DNA of 64,000 nucleotides from Fusicatenibacter saccharivorans (lineage in GTDB: Bacteria > Bacillota > Clostridia > Lachnospirales > Lachnospiraceae): the NCBI RefSeq assembly GCF_015557635.1, contig NZ_JADNOP010000002.1:124001-188000 (forward strand), read 5' to 3'. A program made the translations under genes and the position numbers. Of this stretch, positions 50,142-58,464 are shown in pieces. The notes under the pieces were generated by a model. That model did not search any database and was not told where the DNA came from. It saw only the letters and a program-made list of their open reading frames with translations. The stretch's first letter is position 1; every line of letters starts with the position of its first letter.

Positions 50142-51260
50142 CTATTTTTCTGCTTCTGTTTTTCGTCTAGTTGCAATGTACTGCTTCAAAAATTCATACA
50201 TCTGCTCATCCGTTGGCGGACAGCCTTTCAGATTGCATGCGAACCCGGAAGTACAACTTCCTACACCAAGCGCCCCGCTCTTTCCCCGGTATCCCTGCCC
50301 GATGCAGATTTTTTCGCGGAGTTCCGGCAGCAGTCCTTCCTCTTTCAGCCGGTCGAGCGCCGGGATCAGATAACCGTAGCAGGCACTGCAGGACTCAACT
50401 TCCTCTACGGCATCCTGCAGTTCCACGATCTTCCGTTTTTCCGGAATCACTCTTTTTTCACCAATTTCGCCAATTTGGCGGATTGAAAGCCGTGTGAGAT
50501 CAGCGCTGCCCACGCCCAACTCTTCTGCCATTTTGACATACGGGACATCTTCTGGCTTATAATGCAGTTCCGCGCAGACATATGCATCGATCAACACCGG
50601 ATCTAACCCAGCGAAAAGGCGATTCATAATAAACGGATTACCGCCATCCTCAAAGTCAAGGTCTCCGCAGATATTATCCACCAAAATAAAATCCTGATGA
50701 ATCCCCAGCCCCAGATGCGCAATTGGCCGATGAAGTCCCATGGCATGAAAATGACGTTTTTCTTTATTCGGCAAGAGACCTTTCATGTTTTTCAGTGCGC
50801 AGGTAATTTTAGTCTGGCAATGGCCTTTCATGACCGGGACATTGATCATAAAATCCACCTTTTTCGCACATTCGCAAATCTGAAGTTCCATATCACCACA
50901 CTGCACCGGCATGCTTTTTTCCTTCTGCGCATCGATAAGCGGAACGCTGTACTGTTCCGAAAGCATACGGTATCCACAGACCTCAAACGATTCCTCTGTC
51001 TTATCCCCGACCCAGGAACCTTCCATGATTTGAAGGTTAGTAAATCCATTTTCCTGAAGATATTCGATGATCCCCGCAACCACCTCCGGATGTGTCGTCC
51101 CTCCAAACTCCGCCGGGACAGGTGCTACCAAATTTGGCTTAATACCGATGAGACTGACCTTCGAAGGAATGAGCGTAGCTAAGGCACATTTGTTCAAAAG
51201 CTGTTTTGTCATTTCTTTATATTCCATTCCCTGTATCTGGATAATTTCGTTTTTATTCAT
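50142..51260 (-). CDS. DUF362 family protein
   Basis: A 372-residue protein with the DUF362 landmarks: IGIKPNLVAPVP, NLQIMEGSWVGDKTEE, FMINVPVMKGHCQTKITCALKNMKGLLPNKEKRHFH, FILVDNICGDLDFEDGGNP and GLDPVLIDAYVCAELHY. Many Cys occur near the end (CSACYGYLIP, CIGQGY, CTSGFACNLKGCPP), a pattern that could bind a metal or Fe-S centre. The function of DUF362 is not known. It is first in the operon with the alpha/beta hydrolase and the acyltransferase. Confidence 0.8.
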   Translation of the reverse strand: MNKNEIIQIQGMEYKEMTKQLLNKCALATLIPSKVSLIGIKPNLVAPVPAEFGGTTHPEVVAGIIEYLQENGFTNLQIMEGSWVGDKTEESFEVCGYRMLSEQYSVPLIDAQKEKSMPVQCGDMELQICECAKKVDFMINVPVMKGHCQTKITCALKNMKGLLPNKEKRHFHAMGLHRPIAHLGLGIHQDFILVDNICGDLDFEDGGNPFIMNRLFAGLDPVLIDAYVCAELHYKPEDVPYVKMAEELGVGSADLTRLSIRQIGEIGEKRVIPEKRKIVELQDAVEEVESCSACYGYLIPALDRLKEEGLLPELREKICIGQGYRGKSGALGVGSCTSGFACNLKGCPPTDEQMYEFLKQYIATRRKTEAEK

Positions 51261-51316
51261 TTAGTATTGCGGCCCCTTTATTCTGATTTGATTTTTTCTG
51301 ACATTCGATATTCTTT

Positions 51317-51345
51317 AGTATATAATAGTTACTGCTTTCTTTCAA
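51317..51345 (-). promoter_or_regulatory. Promoter of the DUF362 operon
   Basis: Minus strand TTGAAA (51340-51345), 17-base spacer, TATACT (51317-51322), about 57 bases before the start at 51260. Confidence 0.65.
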
Positions 51346-51428
51346 CTCATCCAAAAACAAAATCATTTCCTGTGAACTGTAACCATTCCCGTCAGCTCCA
51401 GCTTCATAGAAAATTAAGCACTGTATGC

Positions 51429-51457
51429 TTGTAAGATTTCCAATCGCATTGTATAAT
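51429..51457 (+). promoter_or_regulatory. Promoter of the xpaC-telA operon
   Basis: TTGTAA (51429-51434), 17-base spacer, perfect TATAAT (51452-51457), 50 bases before the XpaC-like start. It is divergent from the DUF362 promoter. Confidence 0.7.
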
Positions 51458-51506
51458 AAATGGAAAACGGTACACAGAAAAAGTACCTCATCAGAAAGGA
51501 ACTGTC

Positions 51507-52859
51507 ATGAGTTTTGAAGATGATTTAAAGGATGTCGGCGACAGTATTGGAAAGCTTGTGGATAACGCTGTAAATTCTCAGGATTTTCAGGAATTAAACC
51601 GGAAGATTTCAGACACCATCAACCAGTTTGTCTACCCAAACCGGAAGGGACCATTCCGTGCAAATGGCACACAGGAGCCGTCCCGCGGCTATTCCGCAGA
51701 TACTTCCTACAGCAGCCAGCATTCTTCCCATAATAATACAGCGCAGCAGACCGGACCGCATCACTATTCCTACGGGCCGGGAGGCACGATGCCGGGTAAG
51801 AGCGCGAACCCGGTTCCCAAACCTTCCCATACCTGGCAGACCCCCCAGAATACGGAATGGAACAGCCGCATACAAGAACGCCGTGTACTGCGCGAGCGCT
51901 TTATGCCATCCACCGATCTTGCACTTGTCGGCGGATTTCAGACGGCCGCCGGCTGGGGTGTCACCGGACTGTTCGGCTGCTGCACAGCGCTTAGTCTCTA
52001 TTCCTTATTTGCAGGTCCAGACAACAGCGCGCTGATTCCTTCTCTTATTTTTGCCGCATTTACCATCGGCGGCGGCATTCTTCTGAAAAAGGGAAGTAAA
52101 AACCGGCGTCTGGTCCGCCATTTCCGCCAGATCTGTACGCTGATCGGCACAAAGGAATATATTTCCACGAAAGAACTCTGCGACAGTATGCACTGTGAGA
52201 AAGGTGAGCTTCTGACCGATATTACGACCATGATTGATAAATCCATGCTGCGCCAGGGCCACCTCGACGAGAATGGTACCTGTCTGATGGTGACAAATGA
52301 CTGCTACGACCAGTACCGCGCAATGCTCGCCAGCCAGAAGGAACAGCAGATTGCTGAGCAGAAAGCACGTGAACAGCTGGAGGCCTCCGGTGTAACGCCG
52401 GAATACCAGCAGATGCTGGAAGAATGTGAATCGTATATTCAGAAGATCCATCAGTGCAACCTGGATCTGCCGGGTGAAGTCATCACAGCCAAGCTGAGTC
52501 GTCTCGAAACGGTTGTTACCCGGATTCTCGAGGAGGCAAAAAAGCGCCCAAAAGAAGCCGCCGCCCTGCGGAAATTTATGGATTACTATATGCCGACAAC
52601 CTGGAAGCTGCTCGACGCTTACCGTTCCTTTGAGAACGAACCAATTCAAAGCGACAATATCCTCCGAACCAAGAAGGAAATCGAGGACACACTGGATACC
52701 ATCAATGCCGCATTCGAAAAGCTGCTTGATGATCTGTTCCAGACAACGGCATGGGATATTTCTTCTGATATCTCTGTTCTGCAGACGATGCTGGCGCAGG
52801 AGGGACTGACAAATCAGGCAGGTCCGTCAACGCAGGATATTGAGCCGCTTCACATGTAA
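51507..52859 (+). CDS. xpaC: XpaC-family protein (5-bromo-4-chloroindolyl phosphate hydrolysis family)
   Basis: A 450-residue protein. It has an N-terminal helical stretch, a long polar linker rich in Ser, Pro, Gly and His (about 45-120), two membrane helices (about 145-170 and 175-195) and a C-terminal coiled part (about 285-440) with EECESYIQKIHQCNLDLPGEVITAKLSRLETVVTRILEE, typical of XpaC. Despite the historical family name no phosphatase site is evident. XpaC and TelA are often adjacent and linked to envelope stress or toxic anion tolerance. The ribosome site is AAAGGA. Confidence 0.78.
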   Translation: MSFEDDLKDVGDSIGKLVDNAVNSQDFQELNRKISDTINQFVYPNRKGPFRANGTQEPSRGYSADTSYSSQHSSHNNTAQQTGPHHYSYGPGGTMPGKSANPVPKPSHTWQTPQNTEWNSRIQERRVLRERFMPSTDLALVGGFQTAAGWGVTGLFGCCTALSLYSLFAGPDNSALIPSLIFAAFTIGGGILLKKGSKNRRLVRHFRQICTLIGTKEYISTKELCDSMHCEKGELLTDITTMIDKSMLRQGHLDENGTCLMVTNDCYDQYRAMLASQKEQQIAEQKAREQLEASGVTPEYQQMLEECESYIQKIHQCNLDLPGEVITAKLSRLETVVTRILEEAKKRPKEAAALRKFMDYYMPTTWKLLDAYRSFENEPIQSDNILRTKKEIEDTLDTINAAFEKLLDDLFQTTAWDISSDISVLQTMLAQEGLTNQAGPSTQDIEPLHM

Positions 52860-52932
52860 CTATTCAAAGCTATACAATTGAAATCAAATCACCGGTTACG
52901 TTTCCGTACCGAAGAAAAGGAGAATAGAAAAC

Positions 52933-54081
52933 ATGAATGATTTTGTAAAGGACACCACTGAAATTCCAAGCTTAAGTTTCGGCACTCCGGAGCCGGAACC
53001 GGAACTTCCGGTACAGCAGCCGGAAGAAAAGAAAGAGGTCATGGATGATTCTGTTCTGTCCGACGAACAGAAAGCCATGGTGGATGCCTTTGTTTCCCAG
53101 ATTGATCTTGCCAATACAAACGGCATTCTGCAGTACGGTGCCGGTGCACAGAAGAAAATGGCAGACTTCTCCGAGAAAACGCTGGAGAACGTCAGAAGCA
53201 AAGATCTCGGGGAAATCGGCGATCTGCTCACCTCTGTTGTGACAGAGCTGAAAACGTTTGACGCAGAAGAAGAAAAGGGACCATTCTCTTTCTTTAAGAA
53301 AAGCACGAACAAAATCAATGCAATGAAAGCGAAGTATGACAAGGCAGAGGTGAATGTCAATAAAATCTGTGACGTGCTCGACGGCCACCAGCGGCAGCTT
53401 CTGAAAGACATTGCCATTCTGGATCAGATGTATGCACAGAACCTGAATTATTTTAAAGAGCTGACCATGTACATTCTCGCTGGAAAGAAAAAGCTGGAGC
53501 TGGTACGTTCCACAGAACTCCGTGATCTGCAGAATAAAGCGCAGATGACCGGAAAGGCCGAAGATGCACAGGCTGCCAAGGATCTCGAAGATCTCTGCAA
53601 CCGATTTGAGAAGAAACTGTATGATCTGGAACTGACCCGTATGGTTTCGATCCAGACAGCGCCGCAGATCCGCATGCTTCAGAACAGCGATTCTGTAATG
53701 GCCGAAAAGATCCAATCCACACTCGTCAACACCATTCCGCTCTGGAAAAACCAGATGATCATTGCACTCGGCGTTCATCACTCGACTGAGGCTGCCAAAG
53801 CACAGCGCCAGGTTTCGGATATGACAAATGAGCTTCTGAAAAAGAATGCGGAGAATCTGAAGATGGCAACGATCGAGACTGCAAAAGAATCTGAGCGCGG
53901 TATCGTCGATATGGAAACCTTAAAACAGACGAACCAGAGCCTGATCTCTACCCTCGATGAAGTGATGAAGATTCAGGAGGACGGCCGCCAGAAACGTGCC
54001 GCCGCTGAAGTTGAGCTGGTACAGCTCGAAAATGATATTAAGAAAAAAATGCTGGAGCTTTCTGCAGGCGGACAGCACTGA
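52933..54081 (+). CDS. telA: TelA-family toxic anion resistance protein
   Basis: A 382-residue mostly helical protein of the TelA/KlaA family. Landmarks are QIDLANTNGILQYGAGAQKKMADFSEKTLENV, GDLLTSVVTELKTFD, LDGHQRQLLKDIAILDQMYAQNLNYFKELTMYILAGKKKL and RMVSIQTAPQIRMLQNSDSVMAEKIQSTLVNTIPLWKNQM. Family members were linked to tellurite resistance, but the general role is likely in envelope or stress physiology. The gene follows xpaC by 73 bases with GGAG ahead, and ends at a good terminator. Confidence 0.9.
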   Translation: MNDFVKDTTEIPSLSFGTPEPEPELPVQQPEEKKEVMDDSVLSDEQKAMVDAFVSQIDLANTNGILQYGAGAQKKMADFSEKTLENVRSKDLGEIGDLLTSVVTELKTFDAEEEKGPFSFFKKSTNKINAMKAKYDKAEVNVNKICDVLDGHQRQLLKDIAILDQMYAQNLNYFKELTMYILAGKKKLELVRSTELRDLQNKAQMTGKAEDAQAAKDLEDLCNRFEKKLYDLELTRMVSIQTAPQIRMLQNSDSVMAEKIQSTLVNTIPLWKNQMIIALGVHHSTEAAKAQRQVSDMTNELLKKNAENLKMATIETAKESERGIVDMETLKQTNQSLISTLDEVMKIQEDGRQKRAAAEVELVQLENDIKKKMLELSAGGQH

Positions 54082-54103
54082 TACTTTTTGTATCCTATAT
54101 GAA

Positions 54104-54146
54104 AAAAAACGGAGAAACCGCTTTTTCTGTGGTTTCTCCGTTTTTT
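54104..54146. terminator. Bidirectional terminator between telA and folA
   Basis: A 10-bp GC stem (54110-54119 with 54131-54140) extended by A/T pairs to about 16 bp, with a T-run on both strands. Confidence 0.85.
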
Positions 54147-54162
54147 ACGTCCTGTCTTACCC

Positions 54163-54675
54163 TTATCTCGGGCGTTCTGCCTTTTCATTCTTTCTTCGGT
54201 ATTCCGTGAAATAAAATTCAATATCAAAGCAGGTCTGCTCATCGCCCTCTTCTACCATCTCCCAATCCGGTGATTCGTCAAGATCCTCAAAGAAGGTATC
54301 CGCCTGATACGTCATGTCAATTCGTGTGACGTATGCCGTATCACAGTATGGGAGAAGCTGACGGTAAATTTCTCCGCCGCCCGCAACATAAATATCGTCG
54401 TCCTCATACGGCTTTAACACTTCCATCAGCTCTTTGATACTGTGGACAACGGTTGCGCCGCGGACAGTCCATTCTGGATCACGGCTTAAAATAATATTCG
54501 TTCTGCCTTTTAACGGCTGGCCTGCCGGGAGTGTAGCAAGTGTCTTTCTTCCCATCACGACAACGTGTCCCATCGTAGTTTCACGGAAGAACCGCAGATC
54601 AGACGGAATACTTACCAGCAGCCGTCCCTGATATCCCAGACCCCATTTGCGGTCCGCACTTAAAATTGCTTTCAT
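54163..54675 (-). CDS. folA: Dihydrofolate reductase
   Basis: A 170-residue enzyme that reduces dihydrofolate to tetrahydrofolate. It has the usual parts: an N-terminal strand with Met20-like loop (ILSADRKWGLGYQGRLLVSIPSDLRFFR), the NADPH-binding VVVMGRKTLATLP and YVAGGGEIYRQLLPYCDTAYVTRI. The usual Trp-Gly-Ile of the loop reads GLGYQGRLL here, a mild departure. It overlaps the larE stop by 4 bases, so it is translated together with the LarE-like protein. No thymidylate synthase gene lies nearby. Confidence 0.93.
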   Translation of the reverse strand: MKAILSADRKWGLGYQGRLLVSIPSDLRFFRETTMGHVVVMGRKTLATLPAGQPLKGRTNIILSRDPEWTVRGATVVHSIKELMEVLKPYEDDDIYVAGGGEIYRQLLPYCDTAYVTRIDMTYQADTFFEDLDESPDWEMVEEGDEQTCFDIEFYFTEYRRKNEKAERPR

Positions 54676-55553
54676 TTTGTTTCCTCTTTCTGTGTTATTT
54701 TCTCATCCATACTGCCGGAACGGAACCCTTCCAGATCCATCGTCAGGTAAGAAAAGCCGAGCTTTTTCAGATATGCAATCATTTCTTCTCTCTTCTCAAG
54801 CACTTCCCCCATACGCTCCGGTGCAATTTCAAGACGCACCACATCGCCATGTACACGCAGGCGGAGATTCTCTTCCGAACCGAACAGCGTATGAAGCCAT
54901 GCTTCGCCGTCCGCAATCCGATCCAGAACGTCATAGTTAATTTCTGCCCCGTAGGGAAGACGTGTCGCCATACATGGAGTGGATGGACGGTGTGCTACGG
55001 AAACGCCGTACTTTGCAGCAAGTGCTTTTACCTCTGTTTTTGTCACATGACACGCTGCAAGCGGGCTGATGACACCATATTCTCTCAGCGCTTTTCGCCC
55101 CGGCCGGTAGACATGAAGGTCATCCTCATTTGTTCCGTCGAGTACCTGGGTGACACCGTGATCGCGGGCAAATTCCAGAAGCTTCCCAAAGAGATAGTGC
55201 TTACAGAGATAGCAGCGGTTTTCCGGATTGTAACGGATTGCCTCCTGCTCCAGCTCATCAACAAAAAGGACCTCATGAACAGCGCCAACCTCCTTTGCTA
55301 CTCTTGTCGCTGTCTCCAGGTCGCAGGGCGGATGCAGCCGTGTCTGAAAGGTTACTGCATAAACCTTTGTTCCATATTTTGCAGATGCATCCATGACAAG
55401 CTTCAGCAGCAGACTGCTGTCCACACCGCCGGAGAATGCCAGACAGAGATCCTGTTTTGCAATCTCGTCAAGTTGGGTAAGCAATGCTTTTTCCTTATTC
55501 TGCATATCTGTTTTCTGTTCTGTCCGGTTCTTTTTCTTTTCCTGTAATTCCAT
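54672..55553 (-). CDS. larE: ATP-dependent sulfur transferase LarE
   Basis: A 293-residue PP-loop ATPase. The SGGVDSS loop (41-47) binds ATP, TRLHPPCDLETATRVA and DGTNEDDLHVYRPGRKAL match LarE, and Cys194 in RPSTPCMATRLPYG lies where the sacrificial or cluster-binding Cys is expected. The extra CYLC pair (114 and 117) suggests the three-Cys type thought to hold an Fe-S cluster. LarE makes the thiolated precursor of the nickel-pincer cofactor of lactate racemase. No larA, larB or larC is in the window, so it may serve another enzyme. The start has AAGGAAG about 10 bases ahead. Confidence 0.87.
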   Translation of the reverse strand: MELQEKKKNRTEQKTDMQNKEKALLTQLDEIAKQDLCLAFSGGVDSSLLLKLVMDASAKYGTKVYAVTFQTRLHPPCDLETATRVAKEVGAVHEVLFVDELEQEAIRYNPENRCYLCKHYLFGKLLEFARDHGVTQVLDGTNEDDLHVYRPGRKALREYGVISPLAACHVTKTEVKALAAKYGVSVAHRPSTPCMATRLPYGAEINYDVLDRIADGEAWLHTLFGSEENLRLRVHGDVVRLEIAPERMGEVLEKREEMIAYLKKLGFSYLTMDLEGFRSGSMDEKITQKEETK

Positions 55554-55594
55554 CGTATCTGTCTTCCTTTCCTGTAAAATGACCGATGTCTTCT

Positions 55595-55643
55595 TATGAG
55601 AAAATCCATCGGCGGCACTGCTGCCCCGATGGATTTTCTCATA
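55595..55643. terminator. Bidirectional terminator
   Basis: A perfect 18-bp stem (55595-55612 with 55626-55643) and a 13-base loop between larE and the L,D-transpeptidase gene. It would end the transpeptidase transcript. Confidence 0.8.
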
Positions 55644-55664
55644 CAGGTATTCCTGTTCTATTTT

Positions 55665-58277
55665 TTATCGATATGTCGGATCGCTTCCGAAAGCACCGCC
55701 TGTCCAGGTATAACGGGTCGGGTTTGTCAGCGGATAATCCAGATTGTCGCCAATGCGGACCGTTGTTCCGCTGCTGACGTTATCATAAATCCATTTTGCA
55801 TCGATTGCAGTCAGTCTGACACAACCATGTGACATCGGTGATCCCAGGGAATTGAAGTCTACGGCAGAGATCATATTCAGATCCGGTGTGCTGCTTGCTA
55901 CGCCATGGAAGTAAACAGCGCCATAAATCTGTGATACATATGGTGCCCAGCACACATAATCTTCACCTCTCATTTGCTTCTTTTTCAACTGCCAGCCGAT
56001 TTTATATGTTCCTGCTGCGGTGTAACTGATTGGATTTCCTACGGAGCAGATCATTGATTTGATCGGGGTATCGTAAGAACCGGTTGCACTGTTATAGCCG
56101 TAAATGGTGACACGTCCGCGGGTTCTGTCTACTGTGATGTATTTGGATGACGGATTGAAGATGCTTGTCACATCCTCCATCAGAGAACCGTCTGCTTTGC
56201 GGTAACGGCGGTATTGTCCGATGTACTCCCATCCTTCCGTGATTCTGCGTCCGGAAGCATCGAATTTGTACTGTTTTCCATTGATCGTAGCGGTGCAGTT
56301 CTGATATCTTCCGCCCCAGCTGCGGAAATAATACTGAGAACCGTTCAGTGTCAGCCACTGATCATGGTACATGCCGCCCCAGCTCTTGAAGTAGTACCAG
56401 TTCTTATCATGAAGAATCCACTCGTCATGTGCCATGCCGCCCCAGCTCTTCATGTAATAATAGTTACCGTCATGGTAAACCCAGCCGGTCAGCATTTTTC
56501 CATCTTTATCCAGATAATAATAATTTTTATCATAGAGGAACCAGCCTTTTTGCGTCCGTTTGGTTCCATCTGCATTAAACCAGTACCAGGTATCGCCGGA
56601 CTTGCCCCATTCGTTTTTATACATACCACCCCAGCTCTTGAAGTAGTATTTTCCATCGAGCCATTCATTGACAAGCATGGTTCCATCGGATTTCAGATAA
56701 TACTTATTTCCTTTGTAGGTCAGCCAGCCGCTGGTATATTTCTTTCCATTTCCGTCAAAATAATACCATACATTGTTGACTTTTGCCCATGCGTTTTTGT
56801 AGGCCGCACCCCAGCTGCGGAAGTAATAGGTGTTATCCAGCCACTCATTAAAAGCCATTTTTCCATCGGCTTTCAGATAATAGCTGTTTCCATTGTAATC
56901 CAGCCAGGAATTCGTCAGCAGTTTTCCACTGTCTGCCGTCGTCCAGTACCAGATCGTCTGAGTTGCGGTTTTAATTTTTTTCCAGCCAGTTGTGGTCGAA
57001 ACGGTTCCGTCAGCTCCGACATAGTAATAATTGCCTTCATATTCAGCAACATCATTGACGCGCATACCGCCCCAGCTTCGGAAGAAGTACAAGGTTCCAT
57101 TCAGATTCAGTGCATTGTCTTCCATATGGCCGTCTTCGTGGAGATAATATTTATTTCCATCGTAATTGAACCAGCCGGTTCGTACGCCGCCCCAGCTTCG
57201 GAAGCTGTACCATTTTCCATCAATTTCAGCCCAGCCGGATTTATTTTTCTGATTGCCGGTCTCCATCTCGAAGCTTCCGTCTTTCATGTCTCCGTTCGCA
57301 TCAAAGGAACCTGGTTTCATATAGTAGGTTGCTGTATCTACCTTTTGCCAGCCGGAAAGGAGTTCTCCAGTTTCTGCATCTACCAGATACCAGGTAGAAC
57401 CTACTGTCAGCCAGCTTACGGTACGGTCTTCCTGCTGATATACGGTGTGGTTTCCAAGAGATACGGTGCTGTCTGCATTCAGATAGTAGGTATGCGTTAC
57501 CCCTTTTTCATCGACAACAGTCTGGAAACCTGCCTCTTTTACGCGGGTGCCGTCATCGCCAAACAGATATGTTTTATCTCCTACCTTCTGGGTCTTGCTC
57601 CAGATGGCATAGCCGTTTTCATCCGCATAGTAATCGTCTACGCTTCCATCATTAAATTCGAGTGTAACAAGTTCATTTCTTTTCAGTTCCGGTGCAAATA
57701 CTTTTCCTTCACAGATACCCTGCTGCATCGAACCAAGTCCGTCTTTTGCAGGATCTTCCCCTTCTGTATCCAAGTAGTAGGTTCCGGTTTTTCCATCTTT
57801 ATCCGTAAGTTCTACTTCACCGGTCAGCATGTAGCCGTTTTCATCAAACACATAACCGACACCGTCGATTTCTATTGGTCCGGTAGCAGCTACCACCTTA
57901 TTATTCTCATCCAGAACTCCGTACTGAAACTGTTTCTTTCCATCTTTTTCAACGCTGTTCCAGCCTTCCTTCAGATTACTTACTTCCGGAGCCGGAGTTG
58001 CGCTCGGCGTCGGTGTCTCGGAAGGGGTCTCAGTTGGTGTTACGGTTGGTGTTGCGGTCGGTGCTTCGGTTGGAGCCGGAGTCTCACTCGGTGTAACCTC
58101 TGGGGTCTCAGTTGGCGCCGGAGTCGGAGTCGTTTCTTCGTCTTCGGCCTGAGCTACAGTATCACTTTCCGAATTTACCGGTAATGGACTGGTTTCTGTA
58201 GAAGCTGCATATGCACCGGCTGGTGTAACACTTACCATGACGCCAAGTACGGCTGCGGCCAGAAACTTTCTTTTCAT
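55665..58277 (-). CDS. Secreted L,D-transpeptidase with aromatic wall-binding repeats
   Basis: An 870-residue exported protein. The signal is MKRKFLAAAVLGVMVSVTPA ending at AYA, followed by a Pro/Thr/Glu linker (about 45-98) of repeated TETP/TPSETP units. A long repeat region (about 100-710) of cell-wall-binding type units follows, seven of which carry RSWGG or KSWGG-like motifs (SWGA once). The C-terminal YkuD domain (about 725-860) has the catalytic SHGCVRL Cys and an upstream YFHGVASS His. The enzyme would form 3-3 peptidoglycan cross-links or attach proteins. It has its own terminator but no clear promoter was found in the 187-base gap upstream. Confidence 0.9.
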   Translation of the reverse strand: MKRKFLAAAVLGVMVSVTPAGAYAASTETSPLPVNSESDTVAQAEDEETTPTPAPTETPEVTPSETPAPTEAPTATPTVTPTETPSETPTPSATPAPEVSNLKEGWNSVEKDGKKQFQYGVLDENNKVVAATGPIEIDGVGYVFDENGYMLTGEVELTDKDGKTGTYYLDTEGEDPAKDGLGSMQQGICEGKVFAPELKRNELVTLEFNDGSVDDYYADENGYAIWSKTQKVGDKTYLFGDDGTRVKEAGFQTVVDEKGVTHTYYLNADSTVSLGNHTVYQQEDRTVSWLTVGSTWYLVDAETGELLSGWQKVDTATYYMKPGSFDANGDMKDGSFEMETGNQKNKSGWAEIDGKWYSFRSWGGVRTGWFNYDGNKYYLHEDGHMEDNALNLNGTLYFFRSWGGMRVNDVAEYEGNYYYVGADGTVSTTTGWKKIKTATQTIWYWTTADSGKLLTNSWLDYNGNSYYLKADGKMAFNEWLDNTYYFRSWGAAYKNAWAKVNNVWYYFDGNGKKYTSGWLTYKGNKYYLKSDGTMLVNEWLDGKYYFKSWGGMYKNEWGKSGDTWYWFNADGTKRTQKGWFLYDKNYYYLDKDGKMLTGWVYHDGNYYYMKSWGGMAHDEWILHDKNWYYFKSWGGMYHDQWLTLNGSQYYFRSWGGRYQNCTATINGKQYKFDASGRRITEGWEYIGQYRRYRKADGSLMEDVTSIFNPSSKYITVDRTRGRVTIYGYNSATGSYDTPIKSMICSVGNPISYTAAGTYKIGWQLKKKQMRGEDYVCWAPYVSQIYGAVYFHGVASSTPDLNMISAVDFNSLGSPMSHGCVRLTAIDAKWIYDNVSSGTTVRIGDNLDYPLTNPTRYTWTGGAFGSDPTYR

Positions 58278-58407
58278 TCTTATTCATCCTCCCATTTTTT
58301 TACTCTTATACAATTTATAGCTTACTACATTTTTCCATCTATTTCAAGTTATCCGCCGGTAAAATACCTTACAAATTTCTTATGGTTTTTTCCTGTTTTT
58401 CGGGCAG

Positions 58408-58457
58408 AAAAAACCTCCTGACCCCGGTTTTCTGACCGGAAACAGAAGGCTTTTTAC
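58408..58457 (-). terminator. Terminator of the LCP gene
   Basis: An imperfect stem with CCTTCTG/CAGGAGG and CCGG/CCGG parts (about 58412-58452), followed on the minus strand by TTTTTTCTG. It lies just after the LCP stop. Confidence 0.65.
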
Positions 58458-58464
58458 TGTTCTT

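Noticed and set aside
56214-58184. Long plus-strand ORF of 656 codons opposite the L,D-transpeptidase
   Set aside because: It mirrors the repeat region of the real gene, and its hydrophobic periodicity is a by-product of those repeats.
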